DNA of 38,831 bases from the NCBI GenBank assembly GCA_027015275.1, contig JALWCU010000184.1:1-38831 (forward strand). The letters run 5' to 3'. Origin of the DNA: Bacteroidales bacterium (GTDB lineage: Bacteria; Bacteroidota; Bacteroidia; Bacteroidales; S143-33). The translations under genes and the position numbers were made by a program. Shown here one piece after another: positions 7,436 through 16,040 of the stretch; position 1 is the stretch's first letter, and the number at the start of each line of letters is the position of its first letter. The notes beneath the pieces were generated by a model. It searched no databases, had not been told where the DNA came from, and was given only the letters and a program-made list of their open reading frames with translations.

Positions 7436-8824
7436 TCAGAAGTCATATTTGACCGATAGAGCCAGCAAGTCCAGGTCTTTTAGAGAAGTAAAAATGTCCT
7501 TTCCCTTGCCACCGAATAGTCCCAAAGATAGCGTTATTTCAGTATTAAGATTGGGCTTGTATATGACCTGTGGCATGTATAGAAGAGTGTAATTATCCTT
7601 AAGCTCCTTGTAATCTGTAACGATGAATGAGCCAGAAATCGGTGCAATTTTTAGCTTGTCATAGAAAAGGCTCTTTTCTATACGAAGCAAATAGTAATCG
7701 TTTAGACCGCCGTTAAAGCGCTCATGAAGGAAGCCGTGAACAAACTGGAAATTAGCATATATCCCGTCTGGGAAGGTGTAATCAGCTCCGAGAACATATT
7801 TTACATAAGGCAGACCTTTTTTCTGCAGGGTGCTGTCAACCGTGTATGTTACGGGCTGTGGTGGAAACTGTGTCATGTCATAAGTGTGTAAAATAGAGGT
7901 GAATTTAATTGCACCTTTTGGGAAAAATGCAGCTGCTTCGCCCCAGACACCGATTCCTGCAATATTTCCTGCAAAGTCAAACCCGAGAATATGATGGCGC
8001 GGGTAATAGAAATCAACGTTTACTGCTGTATTGCCTTGAGCATCTAGTACTTGCATATCAATATTCTTGAACAGCGGCAAATAATCACGTCCATACACAT
8101 AGCTTAACGAAAAGTCAAACCCAGCAACAAATCCTTTGAGCTTAATACCACCAATAAATTGCGAGCTGAGCTTGTTGTCAGGCAATGTTATTGTGGAACT
8201 AAAAGAGCTCATAGTCAGCCCTTGTGGCATGGTTATAAATTGAGCTGGGTCGAACAAGTTAGCATAAATACCTACTGGCATGTTGGCGGGGCGGAAAAAT
8301 GGTTCTGCCACTGCTTCTATGTACCAGTCATTATTCAGATAGTAGTCAAACCGCAAAGCATCTGCACCACGACGTCGTCCAAAGTCCAGGACATCTTCCA
8401 GGTCGAGAGGATTGAGATTATCTGTGGGGTTGATCTTATCAGCAGTGCCCCATGTTATAATCTGGCGTCCGGCAGTGAAGTCGAGATTTTTAACCAGAAA
8501 ATCATTTATTTGTACATAAGCCTGGCGAATTTCCAGATTTATTGGGTCAACAATGCCTTTGTTAAAAAGATCATTTATTTGTCCCACTTGTGGCAGCCCT
8601 ATGTTGCGTATCCAAACTTGTGCATAAAATTTTGCATTGCCAGAGAAATTTTCCTGTAGCTTCAGATCCAGACGGTTTTCGTTCCATGCCCAGGGATTAC
8701 CTTTTTTCAGCAGGACACGTTCGTTGCTCAGAAGCTGCCCACCTATGCTTAGCCCCGTAGAATCTTGGGCATAAAGCGCAATCATACCAAAGATTGCAAA
8801 GAACAGTATTGTTAGGCGTTTCAT
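7436..8824 (-). CDS. Outer-membrane beta-barrel protein (DUF1302/porin-like)
   Basis: This 462-residue protein has a signal peptide (MKRLTILFFAIFGMIALYAQ) and a body of alternating beta-strands ending in aromatic ALSVKYDF, as in outer-membrane barrels. The stretch DFTAGRQIITWGTADKINPT followed by NPLDLEDVLDF resembles DUF1302-like barrels, which are often found with MMPL/RND exporters. It starts 14 bases after the LolA-like gene ends and is the last gene of the operon tetR-MMPL-lolA-like-barrel. The set would give an inner-membrane pump, a periplasmic carrier and an outer-membrane partner for a hydrophobic substrate. That assembly is inferred from order and family. Barrel status is likely; the family number is less certain. 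Confidence 0.8.
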   Translation of the reverse strand: MKRLTILFFAIFGMIALYAQDSTGLSIGGQLLSNERVLLKKGNPWAWNENRLDLKLQENFSGNAKFYAQVWIRNIGLPQVGQINDLFNKGIVDPINLEIRQAYVQINDFLVKNLDFTAGRQIITWGTADKINPTDNLNPLDLEDVLDFGRRRGADALRFDYYLNNDWYIEAVAEPFFRPANMPVGIYANLFDPAQFITMPQGLTMSSFSSTITLPDNKLSSQFIGGIKLKGFVAGFDFSLSYVYGRDYLPLFKNIDMQVLDAQGNTAVNVDFYYPRHHILGFDFAGNIAGIGVWGEAAAFFPKGAIKFTSILHTYDMTQFPPQPVTYTVDSTLQKKGLPYVKYVLGADYTFPDGIYANFQFVHGFLHERFNGGLNDYYLLRIEKSLFYDKLKIAPISGSFIVTDYKELKDNYTLLYMPQVIYKPNLNTEITLSLGLFGGKGKDIFTSLKDLDLLALSVKYDF

Positions 8825-8838
8825 AGTATTTAAAATTT

Positions 8839-9561
8839 TTATTGTTTCATAAAACGAACAGAGAAAATGTCATCACTCAGACCAGTGTCAAACTTTGTAG
8901 AGAGTACTTCCATTTTTGTGGAATGCTTGGTCTTAAGGTCTTTGGCTGTCATGGTCTTGGCATACCAGTAATTGCCAGATTTGACAAAATTGAATGTCAG
9001 TACCTTTGCCTTTTTATTACCACGGTTGTAAAATTCAACTTGAACGGGTAAATAATCTTTGTTGACAGTCAATATAGCCTTGGAGTATTGAGAGCGCTCT
9101 TTGGGTGTGAGCTCGAGCACGAATTTGTCTGCATCCTTGCTAAGCAATTTAGCATTGTATTTGTTTTTGTAGCTTTTTGCCTGCAAGTCTTCGTAAGTCA
9201 GATCAGTGCCAGCAAATTTTTGGTTCTTGACGCTCGAAGCAATACGCCTTTCCTTGCCATAAGCAGGCATATATACATACATTACATCATTGGGCAGCGA
9301 TAGGAAACCTATACCTTTGTAAGCTGCTGGTGATGTGAATTTTATCAGACGTTTGTTTTTATCTTTCTGCCAAATAATAGCTGTTCGTACCTGCTCATGA
9401 CCATTGCGGTCTGTCAACGTCATTCTAATGGTCTGCTTAGCGTCTTGTGGTGCGGATGTGAGCTGGTCAACTTTGTCCAGTATCTGCTGTGCTGTCTGAG
9501 CTTTCGTATTGAAACTGAATACGAAAGCTACCAGGATTAGTAAAATGTGTTTTGCTTTCAT
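8839..9561 (-). CDS. LolA-like outer-membrane lipoprotein-sorting family protein
   Basis: A 240-residue secreted protein with a signal peptide (MKAKHILLILVAFVFSFNTKAQ). It shows the pattern of the COG2834/LolA-like beta-cradle family: AQQILDKVDQLTSAPQDAKQ, then RLIKFTSPAAYKGIGFLSLP and YMPAYGKERRIASSVKNQKF. Members near RND exporters are thought to carry lipids or lipophilic molecules in the periplasm; this is not the housekeeping LolA that works with LolCDE. Its ATG overlaps the stop of the MMPL exporter (ATGA at 9558-9561), a strong sign that the two act together. The substrate is unknown. Confidence 0.88.
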   Translation of the reverse strand: MKAKHILLILVAFVFSFNTKAQTAQQILDKVDQLTSAPQDAKQTIRMTLTDRNGHEQVRTAIIWQKDKNKRLIKFTSPAAYKGIGFLSLPNDVMYVYMPAYGKERRIASSVKNQKFAGTDLTYEDLQAKSYKNKYNAKLLSKDADKFVLELTPKERSQYSKAILTVNKDYLPVQVEFYNRGNKKAKVLTFNFVKSGNYWYAKTMTAKDLKTKHSTKMEVLSTKFDTGLSDDIFSVRFMKQ

Positions 9562-11840
9562 TGTTCTGTATTTTTTTGATTTTTTGTTTCTACCAAATAA
9601 ATAATAGCGGGCAGCAATGTTACTGCCGAGAGTCCTGCTACGAGCATACTCAAAGACATGAGAATAGCAAACTGATTAAGAGGAACAAGATTTGAGAAAA
9701 TGAAGATAAAGAAGCCTGCTGCTACGGCTACAAGATTGATAAATATAGCATTACCACTTGTACGTATGGTCTCTTTCAGCGCATCCATGACGCCCAAACC
9801 AGATTGACGGTAAGCTCTATAGTGCGATACAATATGCACTGCATAGTCAATGCCCACACCAAGCGTAATACTTGCCACAAGGACAGTTGCTACGTTCAGA
9901 GGTATCCCAACATATCCCATGAATCCGTAACTAATTATAATAGTTATCAGCAGTGGTACCATAGCCATAAGTCCGCTCTGCAAAGACCAAAGAGTCAGCG
10001 ACACAATTATTAGCATCAAAATAATAGCAATGCCAAGACTCGAGAACTGACTGGTAAGCAGGCTACGGTCTAAGTGAACGTAAATTTGCGGCAGCCCAGT
10101 AATACGCATTTTTATCTTGTCTGTTGAATTCTGCTTAATGTAATTGTTCATCAGCTTTACAAAACCATCATAAGCCTTGCTATCCACGGTTGAGAATCGT
10201 GCTTGTATAACGGCTTCGTTAAGATCATAATTGACGAGCTGGTCCATAATATCTTCGCCTTCTATCATCATCCACAGCTGCTCAATTTTTGCTCTGTCAT
10301 TTGGTATGCGGTAGCCTTCGCCCATTGCTTCGTTCATTTGTGCAATTAGGTCTGCTACCGAGAATGTGTGGGACACGTAAGGGCTGTGTTCTTTCATGAA
10401 TTTTTCTGTATCAAACATTTTTTGTAGAAAAGCTGGGTCTTGTACATCACCGTCGAATACCATGTAAATAGGACTTGCACCTCCCAATTCATTGTCTATC
10501 AGTTCTTCACCTACGCGGGATGGGCTGCCTTTGTGGAAATATTTTGCCATATCAACCTGACGCTTGATAAAGAATATACCAATGCCCATTATCAGAGCAA
10601 AAGCTACCCATACAGTAATTATTCTTTTTGGATGCTTGGTAATGCGCACAGAGAGTGGTATGAGTACCTTGTTGACAAATTTCGTTTCCTGTGGTCTCTT
10701 GGCTGTTTTTTTCCTGTAACCAGAAACAGTGCTTATTAGTGCTGGAGTGAAGATTATTGCAAGCAGGAATGAGAAAGTTATACCTACAGCCGTAAAGATA
10801 CCATAATCACGAATCATTGTCAGATATGAGCCTACAATGAAGGACATAAAGCCAAAGGCTGTGGTTATGTAAGCCAGGAATACAGGAATTGTTATAAATG
10901 CCATAGCTCGCACAAGAGCCTTTTGTCTATCGCCCAGGTCTATTTCATTCAGTCGGTTCAAGACGTGTATCGTATAAGCACTGCCCAGAGCAAGTAAAAT
11001 CCCTGGAATTGTATCTGAAATCATTGTCAGTTTGTGCCCAGTAAGCACCATCAGACCCAGAGTCCAAACAATGGCAATGCCCACATTTAGCAAAGGCAGA
11101 ACCACACCACGGACAGAATGGAAGCCCAGAGCCAATATGATTATGATTATCAGTGCTGTGATAGGTAGCAGGAACTTCAAATCATTGAAAATAATTTGAG
11201 AGCTGTCGAGAGCCATGAACGGCATTCCAGCATAATAGAGCTTTTCGTGATGACGTAGATGTATTTTGCTAATGATTTTTTTTATGGCTAAGGATATGGA
11301 ATCTTCGTGATAATCAGGGCTGTATGTTGCTATTATTGCAGTTATTGTGCTATCGTCGGATACAATGACGCCGTGGTACATGTCTTTTGAGAAAACCTTG
11401 TCTCTGAGTTTTTTCAAGTCTTCGGGTGTTTGTGGAAGGTTGTATTCATCTACAAGACGACCTACTTCCATGCCCCACTCGGTAGTGTGAATATCAATGA
11501 CATTTGTCAGACTCGTAACGTGTGTTATGGCGTTGAGAGTCATGAGCGAATCCGTTATATCGCGAATATCCTCAAGCACATCAGTTCGAAAAACATTGTC
11601 CGTTTTTAGCAATAGCATGGCAGTTGTGTTGCCTTGGTATTTTTTGCCAATTTCTTTGTAAAGCTTAGCTGCTGGGTCAGTATTTGGCAGGGAGTTTATT
11701 ATGTCGGCATCCACCTTTATCTTTGTAGCATAATAGCCTAAGATTACAGTCAGGATAGCTACTATAGTAATGATTGGTATGCGCCAACGTACTACCCACT
11801 CGGATAGCTTGAGCATTGCTTTATTAACCTTTTCTTCCAT
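9558..11840 (-). CDS. MMPL/RND-superfamily exporter (COG1033 type)
   Basis: This 760-residue inner-membrane protein is built from two repeats. Each has one N-terminal helix (WRIPIITIVAILTVILGYYA; KRIITVWVAFALIMGIGIFF), a large periplasmic domain and a five-helix bundle. The first loop has DADIINSLPNTDPAAKLYKE, typical of the family, and the C-terminal half has SITLGVGIDYAVHIVSHYRA, with the conserved membrane Asp used for proton coupling. MMPL/RND proteins move lipids, sterol-like molecules (hopanoids in HpnN) or drugs, driven by the proton gradient. It starts 24 bases after tetR ends and overlaps the LolA-like gene. The length suits the short RND type without a channel-docking partner such as AcrA. 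The substrate is not predictable. Confidence 0.93.
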   Translation of the reverse strand: MEEKVNKAMLKLSEWVVRWRIPIITIVAILTVILGYYATKIKVDADIINSLPNTDPAAKLYKEIGKKYQGNTTAMLLLKTDNVFRTDVLEDIRDITDSLMTLNAITHVTSLTNVIDIHTTEWGMEVGRLVDEYNLPQTPEDLKKLRDKVFSKDMYHGVIVSDDSTITAIIATYSPDYHEDSISLAIKKIISKIHLRHHEKLYYAGMPFMALDSSQIIFNDLKFLLPITALIIIIILALGFHSVRGVVLPLLNVGIAIVWTLGLMVLTGHKLTMISDTIPGILLALGSAYTIHVLNRLNEIDLGDRQKALVRAMAFITIPVFLAYITTAFGFMSFIVGSYLTMIRDYGIFTAVGITFSFLLAIIFTPALISTVSGYRKKTAKRPQETKFVNKVLIPLSVRITKHPKRIITVWVAFALIMGIGIFFIKRQVDMAKYFHKGSPSRVGEELIDNELGGASPIYMVFDGDVQDPAFLQKMFDTEKFMKEHSPYVSHTFSVADLIAQMNEAMGEGYRIPNDRAKIEQLWMMIEGEDIMDQLVNYDLNEAVIQARFSTVDSKAYDGFVKLMNNYIKQNSTDKIKMRITGLPQIYVHLDRSLLTSQFSSLGIAIILMLIIVSLTLWSLQSGLMAMVPLLITIIISYGFMGYVGIPLNVATVLVASITLGVGIDYAVHIVSHYRAYRQSGLGVMDALKETIRTSGNAIFINLVAVAAGFFIFIFSNLVPLNQFAILMSLSMLVAGLSAVTLLPAIIYLVETKNQKNTEQ

Positions 11841-11864
11841 AATCTTTTATTTTTATTTCTTAAT

Positions 11865-12470
11865 TTAGTCTTCTGTTTTGTCCTTTTTGGCTATGCCATC
11901 GAAGAGCATGTCCACCAAAATATCGATTTTGTCTTGTATTGTTGTTTCGTGATTATCCAGAAGGACAGGTTCTTCCAGTCCTCTCATAGCTGCTGTTATG
12001 GCTATGGCAACTGTCTGTATATTTTGTTCTCGCAGGTCTATTTCATTGTTTTGTATGCCTTTTATCAGAATTTGTTTTATAAGCTGAATTTCGTATTCGT
12101 CATGCTTGCGCCGATATTTATATACCATGGGATAATATCGGTAATAATCATCGTTCTTTATTACGTGATAATAATTCATCACGTCGCGAGCCAATTGAAA
12201 ACGCCTTTTGACGTAACATTTTAGCATTGTACGTGCATCATCATGCGAGGCGATAATCTTCATTAGCTCGTTGAGTATGTAGTTTGCTTCTTTTTCTATG
12301 ACAGCCGCAAATAACTGTTCTTTGTTCCTAAAATAATAGTAGAGAGTACTTTTGCCTTTCCTCGCTTCACGGGCTATTATTTCCATTGTCGTACGGTCAA
12401 ATCCTAACTGCGAAAAAATCTTCTCTGCAATATCGATAAGTTGCTGACGTATCTTTTCTTTGTCTTTCAT
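11865..12470 (-). CDS. TetR/AcrR-family transcriptional regulator
   Basis: A 201-residue protein with the TetR helix-turn-helix at about residues 8-55 (IAEKIFSQLGFDRTTMEIIA, then GKSTLYYYFRNKEQLF), which is nearly the consensus. The C-terminal part is helical and would bind a ligand and dimerise. It is the first gene of the exporter operon, and the promoter region upstream has symmetric A/T-rich sequences that may be its own operator. It probably represses the operon until a ligand, perhaps the exporter's lipid-like substrate, is sensed. The family is certain; ligand and autoregulation are inferred. Confidence 0.95.
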   Translation of the reverse strand: MKDKEKIRQQLIDIAEKIFSQLGFDRTTMEIIAREARKGKSTLYYYFRNKEQLFAAVIEKEANYILNELMKIIASHDDARTMLKCYVKRRFQLARDVMNYYHVIKNDDYYRYYPMVYKYRRKHDEYEIQLIKQILIKGIQNNEIDLREQNIQTVAIAITAAMRGLEEPVLLDNHETTIQDKIDILVDMLFDGIAKKDKTED

Positions 12471-12475
12471 TGTAC

Positions 12476-12514
12476 TTTTAGACTAAAAATGTTTTTCGTT
12501 CTAAAAATAAAAAC
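12476..12514. promoter_or_regulatory. Candidate TetR-type operator upstream of the exporter operon
   Basis: Just upstream of tetR lies TTTTAG-A-CTAAAA (12476-12488), a perfect inverted repeat. CTAAAAAT occurs twice in direct repeat (12483-12490 and 12501-12508, 18 bases apart), and GTTTTT/AAAAAC (12491-12496, 12509-12514) forms another symmetry. TetR regulators often bind such symmetric sites next to their own gene. The low complexity of the A/T-rich region makes chance symmetry possible. In the rest of the 295-base gap up to 12765 I see no clear TAnnTTTG promoter. Confidence 0.4.
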
Positions 12515-12765
12515 ATGTAATTACAAATGCAAAAAAATTTGATAAAAAAATTGTTTTGTGTTATAGGTAACCAGTGTATCATTGATTATAGTGGCTATTA
12601 CTTGATTAGTATGAATTGCCCGTTAACAGAGTTTGGCAAGATGATTAAATGGGTCAAGCAATTTTGAGAAAACATAATTTTTATTAATCTTAGCTTTCTC
12701 TGAGAATATCTGGTGCTAATAATGATAATCGCTTCAATTACAGGTAAATATCTAAAAAACGCTAA

Positions 12766-13530
12766 ATGTTTCTTTCTAATCACACTTTGAATGTCTTATC
12801 AATAGCCTGGATGGCTATAGCTTTGGTAATCTTTCCGTTATTACTTAAGGTGCGGGCACCTTATGGACGCCATACCAGGACAACCTGGGGACCTATGATT
12901 TCCAACCAATTGGGCTGGTTTGTAATGGAAATACCTTCGTTTTTGATAATACTTTTCTTTTACATTAAGAGCAATAATATAACAAGTTTTTATTTCAATA
13001 TTGTCTTCTGGCTGTGGCTGTTTCATTATATACATAGGGCTATGATTTTCCCATTCATGACACGCACCAAAGGCAAGAAAATTCCGGTTGTAATTGTGCT
13101 AATGGGCATGTTCTTCAATTTTGTGAATGCTTTTTTGAACGGCGCTTATATGGCTTATTACTTTGACGGACATAGTATTACACTCGTAATGTTTGTGCGT
13201 CTCTCTGTTGGGCTATTGCTATTTGTCTTGGGTATGTACATAAATATTCGTTCGGATTATATGTTGATTAATCTGAGAAAGACTGGTGAGACTGGATACA
13301 AGGTGCCGCATGGGTGGCTATTTGAGTATATTTCTTGTCCTAATTATTTTGGTGAGATGTTGGAATGGCTTGGGTTTGCTGTGTTGGCGTGGAATCTACC
13401 TGCTCTTTCGTTTTTTGTGTGGACTGTAGCTAATCTACTGCCTCGTGCTTTGAGCAATCATCGTTGGTATTATGAGAAATTTCCAGATTATCCTTCTGAA
13501 CGTAAAGCTGTTATCCCATTTATTTTATAA
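12766..13530 (+). CDS. 3-oxo-5-alpha-steroid 4-dehydrogenase (steroid 5-alpha-reductase) family membrane protein
   Basis: This 254-residue protein has about six or seven membrane helices and matches the SRD5A/DET2 family over its full length. Family hallmarks are visible in order: APYGRHT at 31-37, MEIPSF with Glu55, FHYIHR with Tyr88, NIRSD at 160-164, GETGYKVPHGWLFEYI at 174-189 and CPNYFGEMLEWLG at 191-203, ending in a short PFIL tail. Family members use NADPH to reduce a conjugated C=C bond, classically the delta-4 bond of 3-oxosteroids. The bacterial substrate is unknown and could be a sterol-like or isoprenoid enone. It is followed 28 bases later by a short-chain dehydrogenase and divergent from the tetR-MMPL operon. 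Confidence 0.88.
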   Translation: MFLSNHTLNVLSIAWMAIALVIFPLLLKVRAPYGRHTRTTWGPMISNQLGWFVMEIPSFLIILFFYIKSNNITSFYFNIVFWLWLFHYIHRAMIFPFMTRTKGKKIPVVIVLMGMFFNFVNAFLNGAYMAYYFDGHSITLVMFVRLSVGLLLFVLGMYINIRSDYMLINLRKTGETGYKVPHGWLFEYISCPNYFGEMLEWLGFAVLAWNLPALSFFVWTVANLLPRALSNHRWYYEKFPDYPSERKAVIPFIL

Positions 13531-13558
13531 TTTTTAATTTTGAAGAAAAAATACAGAT

Positions 13559-14335
13559 ATGGACAAATGGTCTCTTAAGGATAAAGTGGCTGTCGTTACA
13601 GGCGGTACCAAGGGCATTGGGCGTGCCATAGCCCAGGAGTTTCTCTCGCTTGGTGCCAAGGTTTATATTGTTGCGCGCACTGAGCAGGATGTTAATGATT
13701 TGGTCAGAAAGTGGCAAGCTCAGGGCAAAAAGGCTCAAGGCATTGTGGCGGATGTCTCGAACGAAGAGCAGCGTCAGAGAATATTTGATACAGTAGCACA
13801 AGATTATGATTTTCTGGATATTCTGGTTAATAATGCTGGCACAAATTTCCGCAAGCCATCCGAACAGTACACAGAGCAGGAGATTATGACCCTTGCCAAT
13901 ATTAATTATATTTCAGCATATCGTTTAAGTGCCTTGTTTCTTCCGCTATTGCGTCGTGGACATGATCCGGCAATAGTAAATATTGGTTCAGTAGCGGGTA
14001 AAGTTTTCATAGGCAGTGCAGTACCCTATTCAGCAGCCAAAGCAGCGCTTATGCACACAACTGCTATTCTTGGCATAGAATGGGCTAAATATGGTGTAAG
14101 AGTAAATGCGGTTGCGCCATGGTACACGCTCACGCCGCACACTGCCAAAGCATTAGAGAATGAGAAATACAGAGAGCAGGTTGAGCTTCTCACCCCCATA
14201 GGTCGTGTTGCCAGACCTGAGGAAATTGCGTCTGTCGTGGCTTTTCTGGCCATGCCTGCAAGCTCTTTTATCACGGGTCAGACTATCTTTGCCGATGGTG
14301 GCTTTACAAAATTGGGCTTCCCTCTTCATAGATAA
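13559..14335 (+). CDS. Short-chain dehydrogenase/reductase (classical SDR)
   Basis: A 258-residue soluble oxidoreductase with a Rossmann fold. The NAD(P) motif TGGTKGIG is at 14-21, NNAG at 91-94, and the catalytic Ser144, Tyr157 and Lys161 (YSAAK) are in place. The C-terminal [13 protein letters not shown] is typical of tropinone-reductase-like and 3-oxoacyl-ACP-reductase-like SDRs. An Arg after the glycine motif (VAR at 38-40) may favour NADP(H). The gene is 28 bases downstream of the 5-alpha-reductase homologue and probably forms an operon with it. A pair of an enone C=C reductase and a ketone/alcohol SDR fits sequential reduction of one substrate, which is inference. FabG is an alternative, but the gene is not in a fatty-acid cluster. 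Confidence 0.9.
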   Translation: MDKWSLKDKVAVVTGGTKGIGRAIAQEFLSLGAKVYIVARTEQDVNDLVRKWQAQGKKAQGIVADVSNEEQRQRIFDTVAQDYDFLDILVNNAGTNFRKPSEQYTEQEIMTLANINYISAYRLSALFLPLLRRGHDPAIVNIGSVAGKVFIGSAVPYSAAKAALMHTTAILGIEWAKYGVRVNAVAPWYTLTPHTAKALENEKYREQVELLTPIGRVARPEEIASVVAFLAMPASSFITGQTIFADGGFTKLGFPLHR

Positions 14336-14374
14336 AAACTTGTTCAATCTCAGACTTATTTAAACAAATTAGCT

Positions 14375-14382
14375 TATCTTTG
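14375..14382 (+). promoter_or_regulatory. -7 promoter element for glyS
   Basis: TATCTTTG matches TAnnTTTG and continues as TATCTTTGCA, a form common in Bacteroidales; it lies 31 bases before the glyS ATG. No TTG is seen at the best distance upstream, so only the -7 element is called. Confidence 0.55.
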
Positions 14383-14413
14383 CATTTCAGATTAATGCTT
14401 AAAACATACACAA

Positions 14414-15973
14414 ATGGCACAACAACAGGATGACAAACTCAAGAAAATAATAGCACACGCCAAAGAATATGGCTTTATCTTTCCTTCCTCGGAGATTTAC
14501 GATGGACTGGGGGCTGTGTACGATTATGGACAAAACGGCGTAGAACTTAAGAACAATATCAAAGAATACTGGTGGAAATCAATGGTTTATCTCAACGAAA
14601 ATATCGTTGGTATTGACTCGGCAATATTCATGCATCCCAAGGTCTGGAAAGCTTCTGGACATGTGGACGCCTTCAATGATCCATTGATTGACAACAAAGA
14701 CAGCAAAAAACGCTATCGTGCTGACCAGCTCATCGAAAACTTGATGAGCAAGATAGAAGAAAAGATAGAAAAGGAAGTCAACAAGGGACGCAAGAGATTT
14801 GGTAATGATTTCGACGAAGAGAAGTTCATTGCTACCAATCCCAATGTCCAGCGTCATAAGAAAAAACTGGCTGATATATACAACCGTTATGTCAAGGCAA
14901 TGCAGGACAATGACCTTGATGAGCTGTACAATATTATTGTGGACTTTGGTATAGCAGATCCTGAGACAGGCTCCAAGAATTGGACAAGCGTACGTCAATT
15001 TAATCTGATGTTTCAGACGCAGTTCGGCTCTGTTGCTGATGATTCCAGCCGTGTATATTTGCGCCCAGAGACAGCCCAGGGCATTTTTGTAAACTTCTTG
15101 AATGTGATGAAGACCAGTCGTATGCGTCTGCCTTTTGGTATTGCGCAGATAGGTAAAGCTTTTCGCAACGAGATAGTAGCACGGCAGTTTGTTTTCAGAA
15201 TGCGCGAGTTTGAGCAGATGGAAATGCAGTTTTTTATCCGTCCTGGTACAGAAATAGAGTGGTTCGAATACTGGAAAAATTATCGCCTCCGCTGGCATAA
15301 GAATATGGGACTAGGCGATGAGAAATATCGCATACACGAGCACGAAAAATTAGCTCATTATGCCAATGCAGCCGTGGACATTGAGTTTCATTTTCCTATG
15401 GGCTTCAAGGAAATAGAGGGCATTCACTCACGTACAGATTTTGACTTGAGTCAGCATGAGAAATTTTCAGGTAAAAAATTACAATTTTTTGACCATGAGC
15501 TCGGTAAATCTTATGTGCCTTATGTTGTCGAGACGTCAATAGGTCTTGACCGTACGGTGTTGGCTATTCTTAGTGCTTCTTACCATGAGGAAGATGTATC
15601 CGAAAAAGGGCAGACAGAAACTCGCATTGTCCTGAGCATGCCACCGGCGCTGGCACCAATCAAGGCAGCTATCTTTCCACTTGTGCGTAAAGATGGGCTT
15701 CCTGATGTGGCTCGAAAAATCCACAAAATGCTGCGCACAAGGTTTAATGTTATGTACGAAGAGAAAGACTCTATTGGCAAGCGTTATCGTCGTCAAGATG
15801 CAATCGGTACGCCATATTGTATAACGGTCGATTTTCAGACTTTGGATGATAATACAGTAACAGTGCGTGATCGTGACACAATGGAGCAGATTCGTGTGCC
15901 TATTGAGCGTCTGCCGCAGATGATAGAAGAAAAGATATCAATGGCGCAGTTTCTCGAGCAACTTGATGTATAA
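14414..15973 (+). CDS. glyS: Glycyl-tRNA synthetase, homodimeric (eukaryote/archaea-like) type
   Basis: This 519-residue cytoplasmic class II synthetase charges tRNA-Gly. The N-terminus (HAKEYGFIFPSSEIYDGLGA) is typical of the alpha2-type enzyme. Motif 2 is in the RPETAQGIFVNF...GIAQIGKAFRNEI block, and motif 3 is around ETSIGLDRTVLAIL. The C-terminal anticodon-binding domain starts near APIKAAIFPLV and includes RYRRQDAIGTPYC. It is the single-polypeptide form, not the alpha2beta2 GlyQ/GlyS of E. coli. It is a single-gene unit with its own -7 element and a strong terminator. Symbol usage varies (glyS or glyQS). Confidence 0.97.
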   Translation: MAQQQDDKLKKIIAHAKEYGFIFPSSEIYDGLGAVYDYGQNGVELKNNIKEYWWKSMVYLNENIVGIDSAIFMHPKVWKASGHVDAFNDPLIDNKDSKKRYRADQLIENLMSKIEEKIEKEVNKGRKRFGNDFDEEKFIATNPNVQRHKKKLADIYNRYVKAMQDNDLDELYNIIVDFGIADPETGSKNWTSVRQFNLMFQTQFGSVADDSSRVYLRPETAQGIFVNFLNVMKTSRMRLPFGIAQIGKAFRNEIVARQFVFRMREFEQMEMQFFIRPGTEIEWFEYWKNYRLRWHKNMGLGDEKYRIHEHEKLAHYANAAVDIEFHFPMGFKEIEGIHSRTDFDLSQHEKFSGKKLQFFDHELGKSYVPYVVETSIGLDRTVLAILSASYHEEDVSEKGQTETRIVLSMPPALAPIKAAIFPLVRKDGLPDVARKIHKMLRTRFNVMYEEKDSIGKRYRRQDAIGTPYCITVDFQTLDDNTVTVRDRDTMEQIRVPIERLPQMIEEKISMAQFLEQLDV

Positions 15974-15989
15974 ATTTGTTACTGAAAAC

Positions 15990-16022
15990 AAAAAAAGAGC
16001 GCCCAGCGGGCGCTCTTTTTTT
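15990..16022. terminator. Bidirectional intrinsic terminator between glyS and the T9SS-cargo gene
   Basis: AAAAAAAGAGCGCCC (15990-16004) pairs perfectly with GGGCGCTCTTTTTTT (16008-16022), with a 3-base loop. The symmetric A- and T-runs let it stop transcription from both sides. Confidence 0.95.
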
Positions 16023-16040
16023 ATGACTAAATGCAACTTA

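Noticed and set aside
12541-12765. Possible small gene or RNA in the gap between tetR and the 5-alpha-reductase gene
   Set aside because: The 61-aa minus-strand ORF here has no protein-like features or start region, and I could fold no tRNA or other known RNA by eye.
14579-15298. 239-aa minus-strand ORF inside glyS
   Set aside because: It lies entirely within an intact glycyl-tRNA synthetase gene; its translation is Cys/His/Leu-rich without motifs, as expected of a shadow frame.
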